DNA of 64,000 nucleotides from Leptothoe spongobia TAU-MAC 1115 (GTDB lineage Bacteria > Cyanobacteriota > Cyanobacteriia > Phormidesmidales > Phormidesmidaceae). The first letter of the stretch is position 1, and the number at the start of each line of letters is the position of its first letter. Location of the stretch: positions 32,617 to 96,616 of the forward strand of contig NZ_JADOES010000018.1 in NCBI RefSeq assembly GCF_018739885.1, in the 5' to 3' direction. This document shows positions 37,950 through 47,286 of this stretch, in pieces. Below the pieces are notes generated by a model, which made no database searches, was not told where the DNA came from, and was given only the letters and a program-made list of their open reading frames with translations. The position numbers were made by a program, and so were the translations under genes.

Positions 37950-37999
37950 TGGTTAATATTGTGTGGTGCGTTCTTAGCTTACGTATTGGTCAGATATCT

Positions 38000-38839
38000 T
38001 TAACGCTTGCGCGAAGACTGCTTAAACCATGAGAGCACTAACCAATCAACGATGAGATCGCTTAACAGCCTCTGCAAAAACTTTAGAATCTTGGCATCTA
38101 CTGTAGTGCAGTAAACGGTTTTGGGGCATTTAACCATGGCGGCTGCCACCATAGCCTTTACTGTACTATCTACCCCAGGAGCCTGATCATAGCTCCTAGC
38201 CATAGAACGTCTAAATCCATCGACTAAAGGCAAATAATCGGCAGGATGGTCCACTCGATCCAATAAACCAAACGCAACACCAGCAAACTCTGTTTTGACA
38301 ACTCCAGGTTCAATAATAATTACCTCAATACCCATATCTCTAACCTCTTGGCGTAAAGCCTTGGCAATACCTACTAAGGCATGTTTGGTTGATGCATACC
38401 AACCTGTGCATGCTATTGAGAGATGACTTGCGAGGGAAGCGGTGAAAATAATTCGACCACTTTTCTGCTGGCGCAGAGTGGGGAGTACAGCCTTGAGCAC
38501 TCTTGCCACACCAAAAACATTGACGTCATATTGTTTTTGGATTTCTTCTGTAGCGATACTTTCAATTGTTCCATAAGCTCCATAACCAGCATTCACAAAA
38601 ACAACGTCGATCCTTTCTTGCTCAGCGAGTATCTGTTCTACACCGGCTATGATCGAGGCATCATCTGTCACATCCATCCCTAAGAGATGTGCCCCTTTAA
38701 TAAGCAGCTCTTGCATTTTCTCAACACTTCGAGAAGTTGCATAGACAATACAATCCAGTTCTAACAGCCTTTCTGCGGTGGCTTTTCCAAATCCTGACGA
38801 TGCCCCAACAATCAGCACTACTTTGGAGTTGATTGACAC
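38000..38839 (-). CDS. Short-chain dehydrogenase/reductase
   Basis: A classical SDR of 279 residues. The NAD(P)-binding motif is GASSGFGKA (about 12-20), followed by NAGYG (about 88-92), a catalytic Ser in FTASLASHLS, and Tyr-x3-Lys in WYASTKHAL (about 153-161). The substrate is unknown. A hydrophobic stretch near the C-terminus (about 250-270) may lie at a membrane. It starts 23 bases after the ABC-GAF stop on the same strand, so it is probably in the same operon. That suggests a role in making or modifying a lipid or glycolipid exported by a Dev-type transporter (inference). Confidence 0.9.
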   Translation of the reverse strand: MSINSKVVLIVGASSGFGKATAERLLELDCIVYATSRSVEKMQELLIKGAHLLGMDVTDDASIIAGVEQILAEQERIDVVFVNAGYGAYGTIESIATEEIQKQYDVNVFGVARVLKAVLPTLRQQKSGRIIFTASLASHLSIACTGWYASTKHALVGIAKALRQEVRDMGIEVIIIEPGVVKTEFAGVAFGLLDRVDHPADYLPLVDGFRRSMARSYDQAPGVDSTVKAMVAAAMVKCPKTVYCTTVDAKILKFLQRLLSDLIVDWLVLSWFKQSSRKR

Positions 38840-38861
38840 TGCTACTAACTCTCCTTAGAAA

Positions 38862-40823
38862 TCAGCTCAAATACTGATAGGCTCGACGCATACAATGGAT
38901 ACTCGTTTGGAAAACACTTCCTAATTCACGGACAAACTCCAAGAGTCTTGTTTCGTCCTCTGAATCAAAGGACATGTCACCCATTTTGTTAATGATCTCT
39001 ATAACGGCAATCACTTCACTATTTTGGGGATCCAAAATAGGTAGAGCCAGTATATTTCGAGTAATAAAACCGGCATCTTTATCAATTTGTGGATTAAAGC
39101 GATGGTCATCATAGGGGGATGGAATATTGAGGGTTTTTCCTGTTACCGCAACATACCCTGCAATCCCAGTATCAAGCGGCATCTCAATTGCAAAAAGATT
39201 ATTGTTGTCGTCTATGGCTGTATTAGTCCGTAGCACCTGATTTGTGAGATCCACTAAGAACACGGCAACTCTCTCTACTTGAAGGGTCTGACCAATCTTG
39301 AGAAAAATAACCTGAAGCAGCACTTGAAGCTTTTGCTTTAAAACTGATTTGTCAGGAGATGTACCAGAATCTAAAAAAGATTGAAGTTCCTGGTTAAGTT
39401 GATCGAGAAAAGCAATAAATTTATCTGTGGATAGAGATTCTACTCGTCGCCTTAACTCACGGGCATTTTGAATCAATGATTGATGCCGAGAAACGTTGGT
39501 TTCTCGCGCATATAAAATACTGGTTTCCAGAACATTTCCTAGAAATTGGGTCAATTCATAAAACCTGGCCTCATCTGCCTGGCCAAAAGCTGCATCACCA
39601 ATTTTATTGAGGGCTTGGATAACGGCACACACTTCATTACTGGAGTTAAAAATCGGCATACAAAGGATACTTCTTGTCCTAAATCCAGTATCCTTATCAA
39701 CTTGAGGATTAAATCTAGAATCGTTATAAGGGTTAGGAATATTTAGGCTTTCTCCCGTCGTAGCAACATGACCGGCAATACCAGAATTTAAGGAAATTTC
39801 AATATTAATCGGTTCTCCAGAGGTACTGCGTGCGCTTTGCGACCAGAGCTTATACCGATCTCTATCTACCACAAAAAAGGTTACTTGTTCGGCAGCTAGC
39901 AGCTGAGAAATTTTGATAGAGACAGTCTGTATAATTAAGTTTAGTTTTTGATTAACAGAACGGTTTTTGAGCAGATTCATCGTACTTAGAATCTGCTCGA
40001 ATTCTTTATTAAGCTGCTTCAAGAATGTGGAAAATTGCTCAATGGATAATGGATCAATCAACGTTCTAATTTGGCTGGTTTCCATTTGAAAAATTTCCGA
40101 CATCAAGTTATTGATGTTCAGCAAAAGTTCACCCTTAGCCTGGGATAAACGACCATCTTCTAAACTGATAATGCGATCAGCAATATCAAGAATTCGATTG
40201 TCATGGGTCACTAACACAATGGTGCAGCCTTGCTGTTTGGTGAGCTGTTGCATCAGTTCAACCACATCACGCCCACTGCTTTTGTCTAAGGACGCAGTCG
40301 GTTCATCAGCTAGTAGAATTTTGGGTTGATTGACCAGGGCACGGGCAATGGCGACCCGCTGTTTTTGCCCTCCTGACATTTGGTGGGGATAGCTTGTTAT
40401 CTGGGGCTTTAAACCCACGGATTCTAGCATCGCTTCTGCCCGCGTCTGGGACCGCTTTCTTGATAGGCCAGCGTTTAGCTTTAGTGCCATCTCAACATTT
40501 TGTCTGGCAGTAAAGAAGGGGACCAAATTATGATGCTGAAAAATGTACCCTAATTGATGACGCAGTTCTAGCCGTTCGCGATCGCTTGCATTAGAAAAAT
40601 CTCGATTGAGAACCTTTAAACAGCCTTCTTGAACTGATCGTAAACCGGCAATTAATGTAAGTAGCGTGGTTTTACCAGACCCTGACGGACCCGTTAGAAT
40701 CACAATCTCTCCAGATTCAATGGAAAGGTTAATGTCATATAAAACCTGTTGACGTAATGTCCGTCGACCATAGTAATGATTGAGGTTTTCAACCTCTATA
40801 ATGATTTGCTTATACACATTCAT
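38862..40823 (-). CDS. ABC exporter ATPase (DevA/MacB type) fused to two GAF domains
   Basis: A 653-residue fusion. The N-terminal about 235 residues are a DevA/LolD/MacB-type ATPase: Walker A GPSGSGKTT (about 40-48), Q loop FQHHNLVPF, signature MSGGQKQR, Walker B ILLADEPTA and H loop VTHD. A coiled linker leads to GAF1 (about 270-440) and GAF2 (about 480-645). Both GAFs end in the NKxnFx3DE motif of cyclic-nucleotide GAF domains: NKIGDAAFGQADE (from Asn406) and NKMGDMSFDSEDE (from Asn612). DevA itself is about 240 residues, so the GAF part is an addition. A devC 3' remnant ends 6 bases upstream; no intact permease is adjacent. The SDR follows by 23 bases. Confidence 0.88.
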   Translation of the reverse strand: MNVYKQIIIEVENLNHYYGRRTLRQQVLYDINLSIESGEIVILTGPSGSGKTTLLTLIAGLRSVQEGCLKVLNRDFSNASDRERLELRHQLGYIFQHHNLVPFFTARQNVEMALKLNAGLSRKRSQTRAEAMLESVGLKPQITSYPHQMSGGQKQRVAIARALVNQPKILLADEPTASLDKSSGRDVVELMQQLTKQQGCTIVLVTHDNRILDIADRIISLEDGRLSQAKGELLLNINNLMSEIFQMETSQIRTLIDPLSIEQFSTFLKQLNKEFEQILSTMNLLKNRSVNQKLNLIIQTVSIKISQLLAAEQVTFFVVDRDRYKLWSQSARSTSGEPINIEISLNSGIAGHVATTGESLNIPNPYNDSRFNPQVDKDTGFRTRSILCMPIFNSSNEVCAVIQALNKIGDAAFGQADEARFYELTQFLGNVLETSILYARETNVSRHQSLIQNARELRRRVESLSTDKFIAFLDQLNQELQSFLDSGTSPDKSVLKQKLQVLLQVIFLKIGQTLQVERVAVFLVDLTNQVLRTNTAIDDNNNLFAIEMPLDTGIAGYVAVTGKTLNIPSPYDDHRFNPQIDKDAGFITRNILALPILDPQNSEVIAVIEIINKMGDMSFDSEDETRLLEFVRELGSVFQTSIHCMRRAYQYLS

Positions 40824-40829
40824 GGGCTC

Positions 40830-40945
40830 TTACCTAAAGAGATCAACAAGCTCTACATCCTTGAGTTTTACAATTGCCACTACACTAACGACTGAACGAC
40901 CGAACAGGTAATAAACGTTAGCACAAACAATGTTTTCCATAGTAG
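40830..40945 (-). pseudogene. 3' remnant of a devC-type permease gene
   Basis: In one frame the text LFVLTFITCSVV appears, and after a frame change near 40900 it continues VVAIVKLKDVELVDLFR and a stop at 40830. The intact DevC at 46107 ends SVITCSLASIIALVKLKDAD-PADLFR, so the similarity runs across the frame change. About 35 residues remain. The ABC-GAF start codon follows the stop by 6 bases, as devA follows devC in devBCA operons. Confidence 0.68.
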
Positions 40946-40960
40946 AATCACCCAGATAAC

Positions 40961-40990
40961 TCTATTCGGTGAAATGTCACACCGAATAGA
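40961..40990. repeat. Hairpin element, copy 2
   Basis: TCTATTCGGTG-AAATGTCA-CACCGAATAGA: a perfect 11-base stem with an 8-base loop. Core and loop match 35287-35308. It lies about 140 bases upstream of the ABC-GAF gene. Confidence 0.72.
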
Positions 40991-41576
40991 TTGACATTCC
41001 AGTCTTAAGAAAACGCCTAAAGGGCAAATACAAAGCCAATCGTTTACCGTAAGGCCAGTCCATAGATCACTTTGAAGGTCAATAGTGAGCCTCCAACCCA
41101 CGCACGGTTCAAAACCGAACGCTAATTGAGTGCTGTCGCTAAAGCGATAAAGTCGGCTGAAAGCCTATATCTCTAGCTTTTAACGATTTCTTAAACCCTA
41201 CTCTGCGAGAAGTCTTGCGCCTATAGTGGGTTTTGCCCTGTCACTTTGAGTGCAGGGCGAGATAACGCCACCCTGCCAGGTACAGGATCTGAGTTCCCTG
41301 CCTTTTGAGTATTTTTTCGCGTTACAAACACCTCATCACTCAGCCATAACGTCAGACTTACTCACTTCACCAAGGCAGCATTATACTTAGACCAGTTGCG
41401 GTGTTTGTAGGTGCGCTTCATCGGTACCGTGTTTGTGTGGCAACTACACTTTAGCGACTTCTATGGCTCCGCAGCTGCTTTATTCACGCAACAAAGCCGT
41501 TTAGTAGGTGAACTTAAAGCCTCAAATCAAAATAAACTCGGCCACGTCCCTCATTATAGTTTGCTATTTGTCCAAG
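40991..41576. other. Intergenic region upstream of the second adenylate cyclase
   Basis: About 590 bases with no gene I can support. Several short GC-rich inverted segments occur near 41240-41300, but no clear structure. The promoter of the cyclase must lie here. Confidence 0.4.
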
Positions 41577-42833
41577 ATGAATTCTGACACCTTTATTCCA
41601 GATCCCAGTGCACATCCTCCCCTGGAATCAGAGATCATACGCTTACGTAAAATAGTTGAAGACTTAACACTAAAAAATAGCGAGATGGAAACCCTCGTCG
41701 AGATTATTACAGAACACTCAACGACTCTGGAAAATAATCTCAAAGAACAGAATCAAATCATGGCGGATTATATTGAACAAGTCAACACAATTACGGCAGC
41801 GGCTATCACAGTTCAAAACAATACCTTTAATCCTAATAGTCTGACATCTATCTCTGCTCGAACGGATGAGCTAGGCAACCTGGCCCAGGTTTTTTCAGAA
41901 ACAGTGCAGTCTGTCAAACACCATGAGCAACAGCTAATTGAGGCCAATAAACACCTTTCCGATCTTTTAACGGCCTACAGTCGATTTGTCCCCCATGAAT
42001 ACCTAACATTTCTCAAGCAGGAGAGCATTATTAATATCCAACTGGGGGATCACGTTAGTAAAGAGATGGCGGTTATGTTTTCGGACATCCGATCATTTAC
42101 AACCCTGTCAGAACACATGAGTCCCCAGGAAAACTTTAACTTCATTAACGCTTACCTACGACGAATTAGCCCAGAAATTCGCAATCACAATGGCTTCATT
42201 GTCAAATATCTAGGTGATGGCATGATGGCGGTCTTTCCCGAAAGCGTTGATGATGCATTACGTGCGGGGATTGCCAAAGCTAAGCGAGTGCAAGAATATA
42301 ATCAGCATCGTCTGTCTGCCGGGTACGAACCATTGGAAGTGGGCATTGGTATCCATGTAGGGCATATGATGGTAGGCATGGTTGGGGAAGCCAACCGGAT
42401 GCAGGGGGATGCTTTCTCAGATAATGTTAATTTAACGGCTCGGCTAGAAGGGCTAACCAAATACTATGGTGCTTCGCTACTTATTTCAGAAGAAGTTCTG
42501 CTGCAGTTAAGTCAACCTGAACAGTACACGGTTCGATTATTAGATCGTGTTATTGTCAAAGGGCGTCGAGAGCCCATTACCATTTATGAAGTATTGGAAG
42601 CCGACGTTGAAGCCTCTCGCTTGCTCAAAAAGAAGACGCTATCTGTCTATCAACAGGCAAGGAAATTCTATCAACAGAGTGATTGGGGTCAGGCAAAGAA
42701 GTGTTTTGAACAGGTTCTAAAAACCAATCCAATTGATAGAACAGTCCAATTTTATTTGGAACGGATTCAGCAGTTAAGCCAACGGAACTTCTCTGAGGAC
42801 TGGCATGGCATTTGGAGCTTCACACAGAAATAA
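41577..42833 (+). CDS. Class III adenylate cyclase, paralogue of the 15840 gene
   Basis: A cyclase of 418 residues from the ATG at 41577; the frame also runs 23 codons upstream to a GTG, but the chosen start matches its paralogue (MNS). Layout is the same: coiled coil with EIITEHSTTLEN, linker, cyclase domain (about 145-345) and a TPR-like tail ending DWHGIWSFTQK. Metal Asps are in FSDIRSFTT and LGDGMMAVF, the adenine-selecting Lys in IVKYLGD, and the Asp, Asn and Arg in MQGDAFSDNVNLTARLE. All catalytic positions support cAMP synthesis. The HD-domain gene follows by 78 bases (or 12 if its upstream TTG is used), so the two may form an operon. Confidence 0.92.
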   Translation: MNSDTFIPDPSAHPPLESEIIRLRKIVEDLTLKNSEMETLVEIITEHSTTLENNLKEQNQIMADYIEQVNTITAAAITVQNNTFNPNSLTSISARTDELGNLAQVFSETVQSVKHHEQQLIEANKHLSDLLTAYSRFVPHEYLTFLKQESIINIQLGDHVSKEMAVMFSDIRSFTTLSEHMSPQENFNFINAYLRRISPEIRNHNGFIVKYLGDGMMAVFPESVDDALRAGIAKAKRVQEYNQHRLSAGYEPLEVGIGIHVGHMMVGMVGEANRMQGDAFSDNVNLTARLEGLTKYYGASLLISEEVLLQLSQPEQYTVRLLDRVIVKGRREPITIYEVLEADVEASRLLKKKTLSVYQQARKFYQQSDWGQAKKCFEQVLKTNPIDRTVQFYLERIQQLSQRNFSEDWHGIWSFTQK

Positions 42834-42911
42834 CGTTTAAAGAGATTGAAGTTATTTATTCATCCACAACGTTCTAATCGCATTGTCAATGTTCAAGCTA
42901 AACGTTTCATC

Positions 42912-43865
42912 ATGCTCCCCAATACGTTCTCAGAAACTGTTGCTCTAACTAAACAGTTTGCACTAACAGAGTTTGACCAGGCAATAAAAACGCAACAGCT
43001 TTATTATCACAATCGCTGGCATATTGAGGCTGTCCAGAGACGAGCGAATCAACTTTTTGCTATCATTGCACCTTACTGGCAAGAGTCTAATAAGGATAAT
43101 CAGGAGCCAAACGATCTGACTCGAACACAAAGCTTACTCGATCTATGTGTAGTAACCCACGACATGGTGCAAGTCTTTTTACCCCAAAGGCACCCCCATA
43201 TAACGCGTCGACGAGCCAGTGGAGAAAGTGAGCAAGCAACCTGCGATAAATTGTTGAACTATATTCATCAACTCAATCAGGATTTGAAATTGGCTAAAAA
43301 TTTTCAGGCGCAGTTCTCTGAAAAAGATATTGCGTTACTCCAGTTAGCAATTTTAGGTACAATTTGTGCCTATAGTCCTGTGGAAGAAGCTATTTACCAA
43401 CCTGCTCTATATAATGCCGAACGCTCCCCTCATATTATTACTCGTATCCTTGCCCTAGCTGACATCTCATCTTTAGGAATGGATGGTATTACGACTTATA
43501 ATCAGGAGGGAAGTTTACTCTTTCTAGAAGAGAATCCAGATATCATTCCTTTTATTCAAGGACAGAAAATAGAACGGTTATCAACAGAACAACCCAAGCT
43601 CGCTGAAAATTTTAGACAACGCCTACTCAAACGGGCGCGATGGCAAATCAGCTTTGCTCGTTCTCGCTTGACCAGAACGTTCCATGAATTGATAGGTTTT
43701 CCTAATGAAGTCATTGCCACTTTGGCCGCAGAAGCATTTCCCTATTTAAATGCAGGTACTCTCAGGATAGTTGAAAAAACTACGCCTACAAACTCATCGA
43801 CATCTTTGCAAGAATTACTTAGTTTTTTTCAACTAGACCAATATCTAATCAAAGAACAGCTATAA
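42912..43865 (+). CDS. HD-superfamily phosphohydrolase-like protein
   Basis: A soluble protein of 317 residues (339 if a TTG at 42846 is used). Metal-site text of HD hydrolases is visible: YYHNRWH (about 29-35), CVVTHDMVQ with the HD pair (about 81-89), and a later Asp in LALADISSLGMDG. The substrate is unknown. It lies directly after an adenylate cyclase on the same strand, so a nucleotide or cyclic-nucleotide substrate is an attractive inference but has no direct support. The Arg-rich segment near 95-105 (HITRRRASGESEQ) is typical of the family subgroup. Its 3' end overlaps the convergent thioesterase gene by 17 bases. Confidence 0.7.
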   Translation: MLPNTFSETVALTKQFALTEFDQAIKTQQLYYHNRWHIEAVQRRANQLFAIIAPYWQESNKDNQEPNDLTRTQSLLDLCVVTHDMVQVFLPQRHPHITRRRASGESEQATCDKLLNYIHQLNQDLKLAKNFQAQFSEKDIALLQLAILGTICAYSPVEEAIYQPALYNAERSPHIITRILALADISSLGMDGITTYNQEGSLLFLEENPDIIPFIQGQKIERLSTEQPKLAENFRQRLLKRARWQISFARSRLTRTFHELIGFPNEVIATLAAEAFPYLNAGTLRIVEKTTPTNSSTSLQELLSFFQLDQYLIKEQL

Positions 43866-44613
43866 ACTTTACCAAGGCTTGAAGCATAGCAACTTTATTC
43901 GGCTCCTTTACCAAATACATATGCCCACCAGAAAACAGTTGTAGTTGAAATGCCTGATCGGTCTGATCTTGCCATCGCATCAAGTCCTGAGAACTCACCC
44001 CTTTATCCACCTCACCCCCCAAAGCTAAAATAGGACAAGGCAACGGTCCTCTAGAAAGATAGTCATAGGTCCTGTTCAGATGTAAATCCGCCCGATAAAT
44101 CCGCAGCAGCAGAGCCATCATCTTCGTATCTTGTAAAACCACCTCTGGTGTCCCCCCATCGGCCCTTAACTCAGCAATTAATGTCGCGGCATCTCGCTGG
44201 CCATCGCGTTGAACTGCAAGGATATGAGGTGGCTGACGTGCCGAAACCACTAGAGCTAAAGGAGTATAGCCTAAACAAGCCCGCAGCTGATGGGCTACTT
44301 CAAAACTCACTAAAGCTCCAAAACTATGGCCAAAAAAAGCAAATGGTCGATCACAATGGGGAGCGAGCACCTGTACCAAGGGTTCAATTAGTTCTGACCA
44401 CTGAGTCAATAGTGGCTCACAAAACCGAGTTTCGCGTCCCGGCAATCGTAATGCCCAAAGATTTATCCACTCAGGCATAGCTGCTGACCAATGGCGAAAA
44501 AACAAACTTCCAGACCCAGCCGGAGGAAAACAAAATAAGCTCAGTCTAGCTTGAGATCGATGCTCACCTATCGGTATCAGCCAGTTAGAAAGAGTCTCTG
44601 ACATGAGTTTCAT
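43849..44613 (-). CDS. Type II thioesterase (alpha/beta hydrolase)
   Basis: A 254-residue type II thioesterase of the kind that removes wrong acyl groups from NRPS or PKS carrier domains. The triad is visible: nucleophile Ser in FFGHSFGALVSFE (about 91-103), Asp in LALGGEVDKGV and His in FSGGHMYLVK. The N-terminal LFCFPPAGSGSLFFRHW and LPGRETRF are family hallmarks. No NRPS, PKS or carrier gene lies in the window, so it is an orphan here; the partner must be elsewhere. An ATG three codons downstream (MSETL) is an alternative start. Confidence 0.9.
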   Translation of the reverse strand: MKLMSETLSNWLIPIGEHRSQARLSLFCFPPAGSGSLFFRHWSAAMPEWINLWALRLPGRETRFCEPLLTQWSELIEPLVQVLAPHCDRPFAFFGHSFGALVSFEVAHQLRACLGYTPLALVVSARQPPHILAVQRDGQRDAATLIAELRADGGTPEVVLQDTKMMALLLRIYRADLHLNRTYDYLSRGPLPCPILALGGEVDKGVSSQDLMRWQDQTDQAFQLQLFSGGHMYLVKEPNKVAMLQALVKFIAVL

Positions 44614-44785
44614 GATGCTAAATTTAGCTTGCGGTAGTGGATTATTAATATCATGCCGTAATCAATATCTCACCAACAGGATTAGAAAATGTATGGGAGG
44701 CTCGCAAGTCACCAACGTTAAAGCTCTAGATGAGGAACGTGAAGAATACGGAGCAGACATCGACATGTGATTACAGTTTTATTAT

Positions 44786-45958
44786 TCATAATTCTCGCAA
44801 TTTTGTTAACGAAATTGCCCCACCACACAACAGAATGTACAGAGATCCACTGATCGCTACCATTGCAAATGAAATTCCCCAATCATAGAGCTGTCCTCCT
44901 AGCAACAGACCTATATTAGTCGCTAGATTTGCAACGGAAACCATGAGGGCATAGGTAAACCCTTCAGCTCCCTGGGGGCAGATCTGCACCACTAACCCAA
45001 ACAATCCTAGGGTTCTTAATGTGGTTGTAAACCCACGCACAATATAAACACCATAGGCGCTGTACACATCTTGCATAAAGGCAAAACTCAAAAGGGAAAT
45101 TGCTCCACTGATGATGACTAATTTCAAAAGGGGAAATTTTGGAAAGCGTTGCGTTAGCACTCCAAATGAGATCGCACCCATCCCTAAACCCAAACATTCC
45201 ACTGCCTTAAGATGGCCGATTAGCGTGTTGCTAAAGTCCAAGACTTGTCGCTGGTAGACATAGTCCACTGGGGTTGGACTAATTGCCAGCAAAAGGATAA
45301 GGCCAAGCATCAACCTTAGTTTGGGTTGCTTGGCCGCCTGCCAAAATTGTTGCCAACTGCGGCCTAGAGTAAACGATTTATTGGGCTGTTCGCGAAAGAA
45401 ACTTAGAACAACGATAAAGCCAATGCCTGGCAAAACTGTGCTCAGCAAGAATACATTCGAAAGAGGGATATGCTCGGCCAACCACCCACCCAGACCATAC
45501 ATTGCGATCGCAGTAAACCCTAAGCCTGCCCACTGAGAAGCCTGCAAGATATTGGCATTCCCGCGTTTCTGGCCTTCTACCACCATCAGTTTATCTGCGA
45601 CCACATCAGAAAACGCTACCCCAGTAGAAATCACCAGAGCCGAGACAAATAACCCCATTGCTGAAGGTTCATCCCAACTCCCCATAATGACAAAGCTCGC
45701 AATAATGACGCCATAGCAAATGAGCAAATAACTTTTGAAGGTATGGCCAAACAGGGGTACTCCATCGACCAACAAGCCCCACAGCGGTTTGATGAACCAG
45801 GGGAACAGGGCTACTAGCTGAAAGCTGGCAAGCTGAGTGGCGGAGAACCCCAGCGTATCGGTCATATAGGTTACAAGGGGTAGAAAAGCTAGCCCTGGAT
45901 TGCTGCAAGCAGCTTGAATGCCATAGAGTAATACCATGAAACCAATGAGCTGAACCAT
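44786..45958 (-). CDS. MFS transporter, folate-biopterin (BT1) type
   Basis: A 390-residue inner-membrane transporter with about 12 hydrophobic segments. Text typical of the BT1/FBT family includes LFPWFIKPLWGLLVDGVPLFG (about 52-72) and SDVVADKLMVVEGQ (about 120-133). The substrate could be a folate or pterin, but other MFS substrates cannot be excluded. GGGGAGAG directly upstream supports the ATG at 45958, although it is close to the start codon. It lies downstream of devC on the same strand, where devA would be expected, but 148 bases separate them, so it may be a separate unit. Confidence 0.82.
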   Translation of the reverse strand: MVQLIGFMVLLYGIQAACSNPGLAFLPLVTYMTDTLGFSATQLASFQLVALFPWFIKPLWGLLVDGVPLFGHTFKSYLLICYGVIIASFVIMGSWDEPSAMGLFVSALVISTGVAFSDVVADKLMVVEGQKRGNANILQASQWAGLGFTAIAMYGLGGWLAEHIPLSNVFLLSTVLPGIGFIVVLSFFREQPNKSFTLGRSWQQFWQAAKQPKLRLMLGLILLLAISPTPVDYVYQRQVLDFSNTLIGHLKAVECLGLGMGAISFGVLTQRFPKFPLLKLVIISGAISLLSFAFMQDVYSAYGVYIVRGFTTTLRTLGLFGLVVQICPQGAEGFTYALMVSVANLATNIGLLLGGQLYDWGISFAMVAISGSLYILLCGGAISLTKLREL

Positions 45959-46106
45959 ACTCTCCCCTTACCGAAGTTATTGAGTGGCCTGACAATAGCT
46001 CATGCAATATTACAATTTTGAAGCTCTTGATCTACGAATACATTGTCCTTAAATTATATTGCCTCTGAATCTTGCTCTTGAATCAGCAACTTGGTTGATC
46101 TAAAAC

Positions 46107-47273
46107 TCATCTAAATAAATCGGCTGGATCAGCATCCTTAAGTTTTACCAGGGCAATAATGCTAGCTAAAGAACAGGTGATAACACTCAAGATAAAAATC
46201 AAGCAGATTCTTTCTATCCCCATATCCATGGGCAGTCGAGTTTGGGATTGAATAAACCTGAATAAATATAGACAAATAATAACGCCAGGAATAAATCCTA
46301 GAATCGCCATCATCAAACTTTCTTGAAGAACCGTATTCATTAAATATCGATTCGTATATCCAATTGCTTTGAAAGTAGCGTACACCGAAAGATATTCAGA
46401 GATTTGGGTAAATAGGATTTGATAAATAATAACTCCTCCAAACAAGGAGCTAATCATGGCAACCATATTGAAAATAAAGCCAATGGGTGAGCCTGTATTC
46501 CAATATTGTTTCTCATTTACCATCACTTCTTCCTTAGTCAATACCTCTATTCCTTTAGGTAAATTTGATTGGATATCTTTTTTGATGGATTGAGAGTCAG
46601 TACCCTCCTCTAGGGTAACCAAGCCCAAATTGGTTTGGACAAGGGAATGATCAAGCAATCTAGAAAAATTTAGATCGCTGGTTACTAATATTCCATTAGC
46701 AGATAAAATACCACCACCCAGGGAGAAGAGGCCGGTAATTCTGACTTCCCTATCCGCTAATTCCGTTGTAAAGACACCCTGATGATTTAAGTTTTCTATA
46801 ATCGGTCCATATCCAGCCTGAGAAAGTTGATCATACAGATAGGTATCAGCTTGGGTGATAACATCTATTTGTTGATTAATTTCAGGTAGATTAAAGGTTG
46901 GTTGATCAGGATCAAATGCAAATACAACAATTCGTTTTTTAGCTAATGTCTCTGGGTTTTTCAGGCTAGCTCCCCCTATATAAAATGGACTGGCAGAAGC
47001 GACCCCCTTGATCGCAGCAACCTGAGCAAGTAATCGCCGGGAAAAACCATCCGACCTAAGAGCCCAAAAATATTCTGTCTGAGTCGGTTGAATAAATAGA
47101 TCTGCCTGAAGTGTTTTATGGACAGTGATAGCGTCCTCAAAAATACCATCCCTTAAGGCTGTGGCTACAAACATTAGGATGACGGAGAGCGTGACACTGA
47201 GCAGACTGATGAACAGACGAGATTTTTTGTAAGTTAGCTGCAGCCATGCCTCTGAGGTAAAGACGTTTCTCAT
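46107..47273 (-). CDS. devC: DevC-type ABC exporter permease
   Basis: A 388-residue permease of the MacB/FtsX superfamily, full length for DevC. One N-terminal membrane helix (about 20-40), a large periplasmic domain (about 45-260) and three C-terminal helices (about 270-295, 325-350, 360-380). It begins with WLQLTYKKSRLFISLLSV and ends IALVKLKDADPADLFR. In heterocyst formers DevBCA with TolC exports glycolipids; in other cyanobacteria the cargo is unknown. It starts 13 bases after devB, as in devBCA operons. No devA ATPase follows, because the next gene is an MFS transporter. Confidence 0.92.
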   Translation of the reverse strand: MRNVFTSEAWLQLTYKKSRLFISLLSVTLSVILMFVATALRDGIFEDAITVHKTLQADLFIQPTQTEYFWALRSDGFSRRLLAQVAAIKGVASASPFYIGGASLKNPETLAKKRIVVFAFDPDQPTFNLPEINQQIDVITQADTYLYDQLSQAGYGPIIENLNHQGVFTTELADREVRITGLFSLGGGILSANGILVTSDLNFSRLLDHSLVQTNLGLVTLEEGTDSQSIKKDIQSNLPKGIEVLTKEEVMVNEKQYWNTGSPIGFIFNMVAMISSLFGGVIIYQILFTQISEYLSVYATFKAIGYTNRYLMNTVLQESLMMAILGFIPGVIICLYLFRFIQSQTRLPMDMGIERICLIFILSVITCSLASIIALVKLKDADPADLFR

Positions 47274-47286
47274 GGATTTGAATCGA

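Noticed and set aside
40880..41101. 73-codon open frame upstream of the ABC-GAF gene
   Set aside because: Only its last part (LFVLTFITCSVV) is meaningful, as a devC remnant; the rest crosses a hairpin and is non-coding.
41230..41300. Possible tRNA or structured RNA in the GC-rich stretch before the second cyclase
   Set aside because: No acceptor stem, TTC loop or anticodon arm could be assembled by eye.
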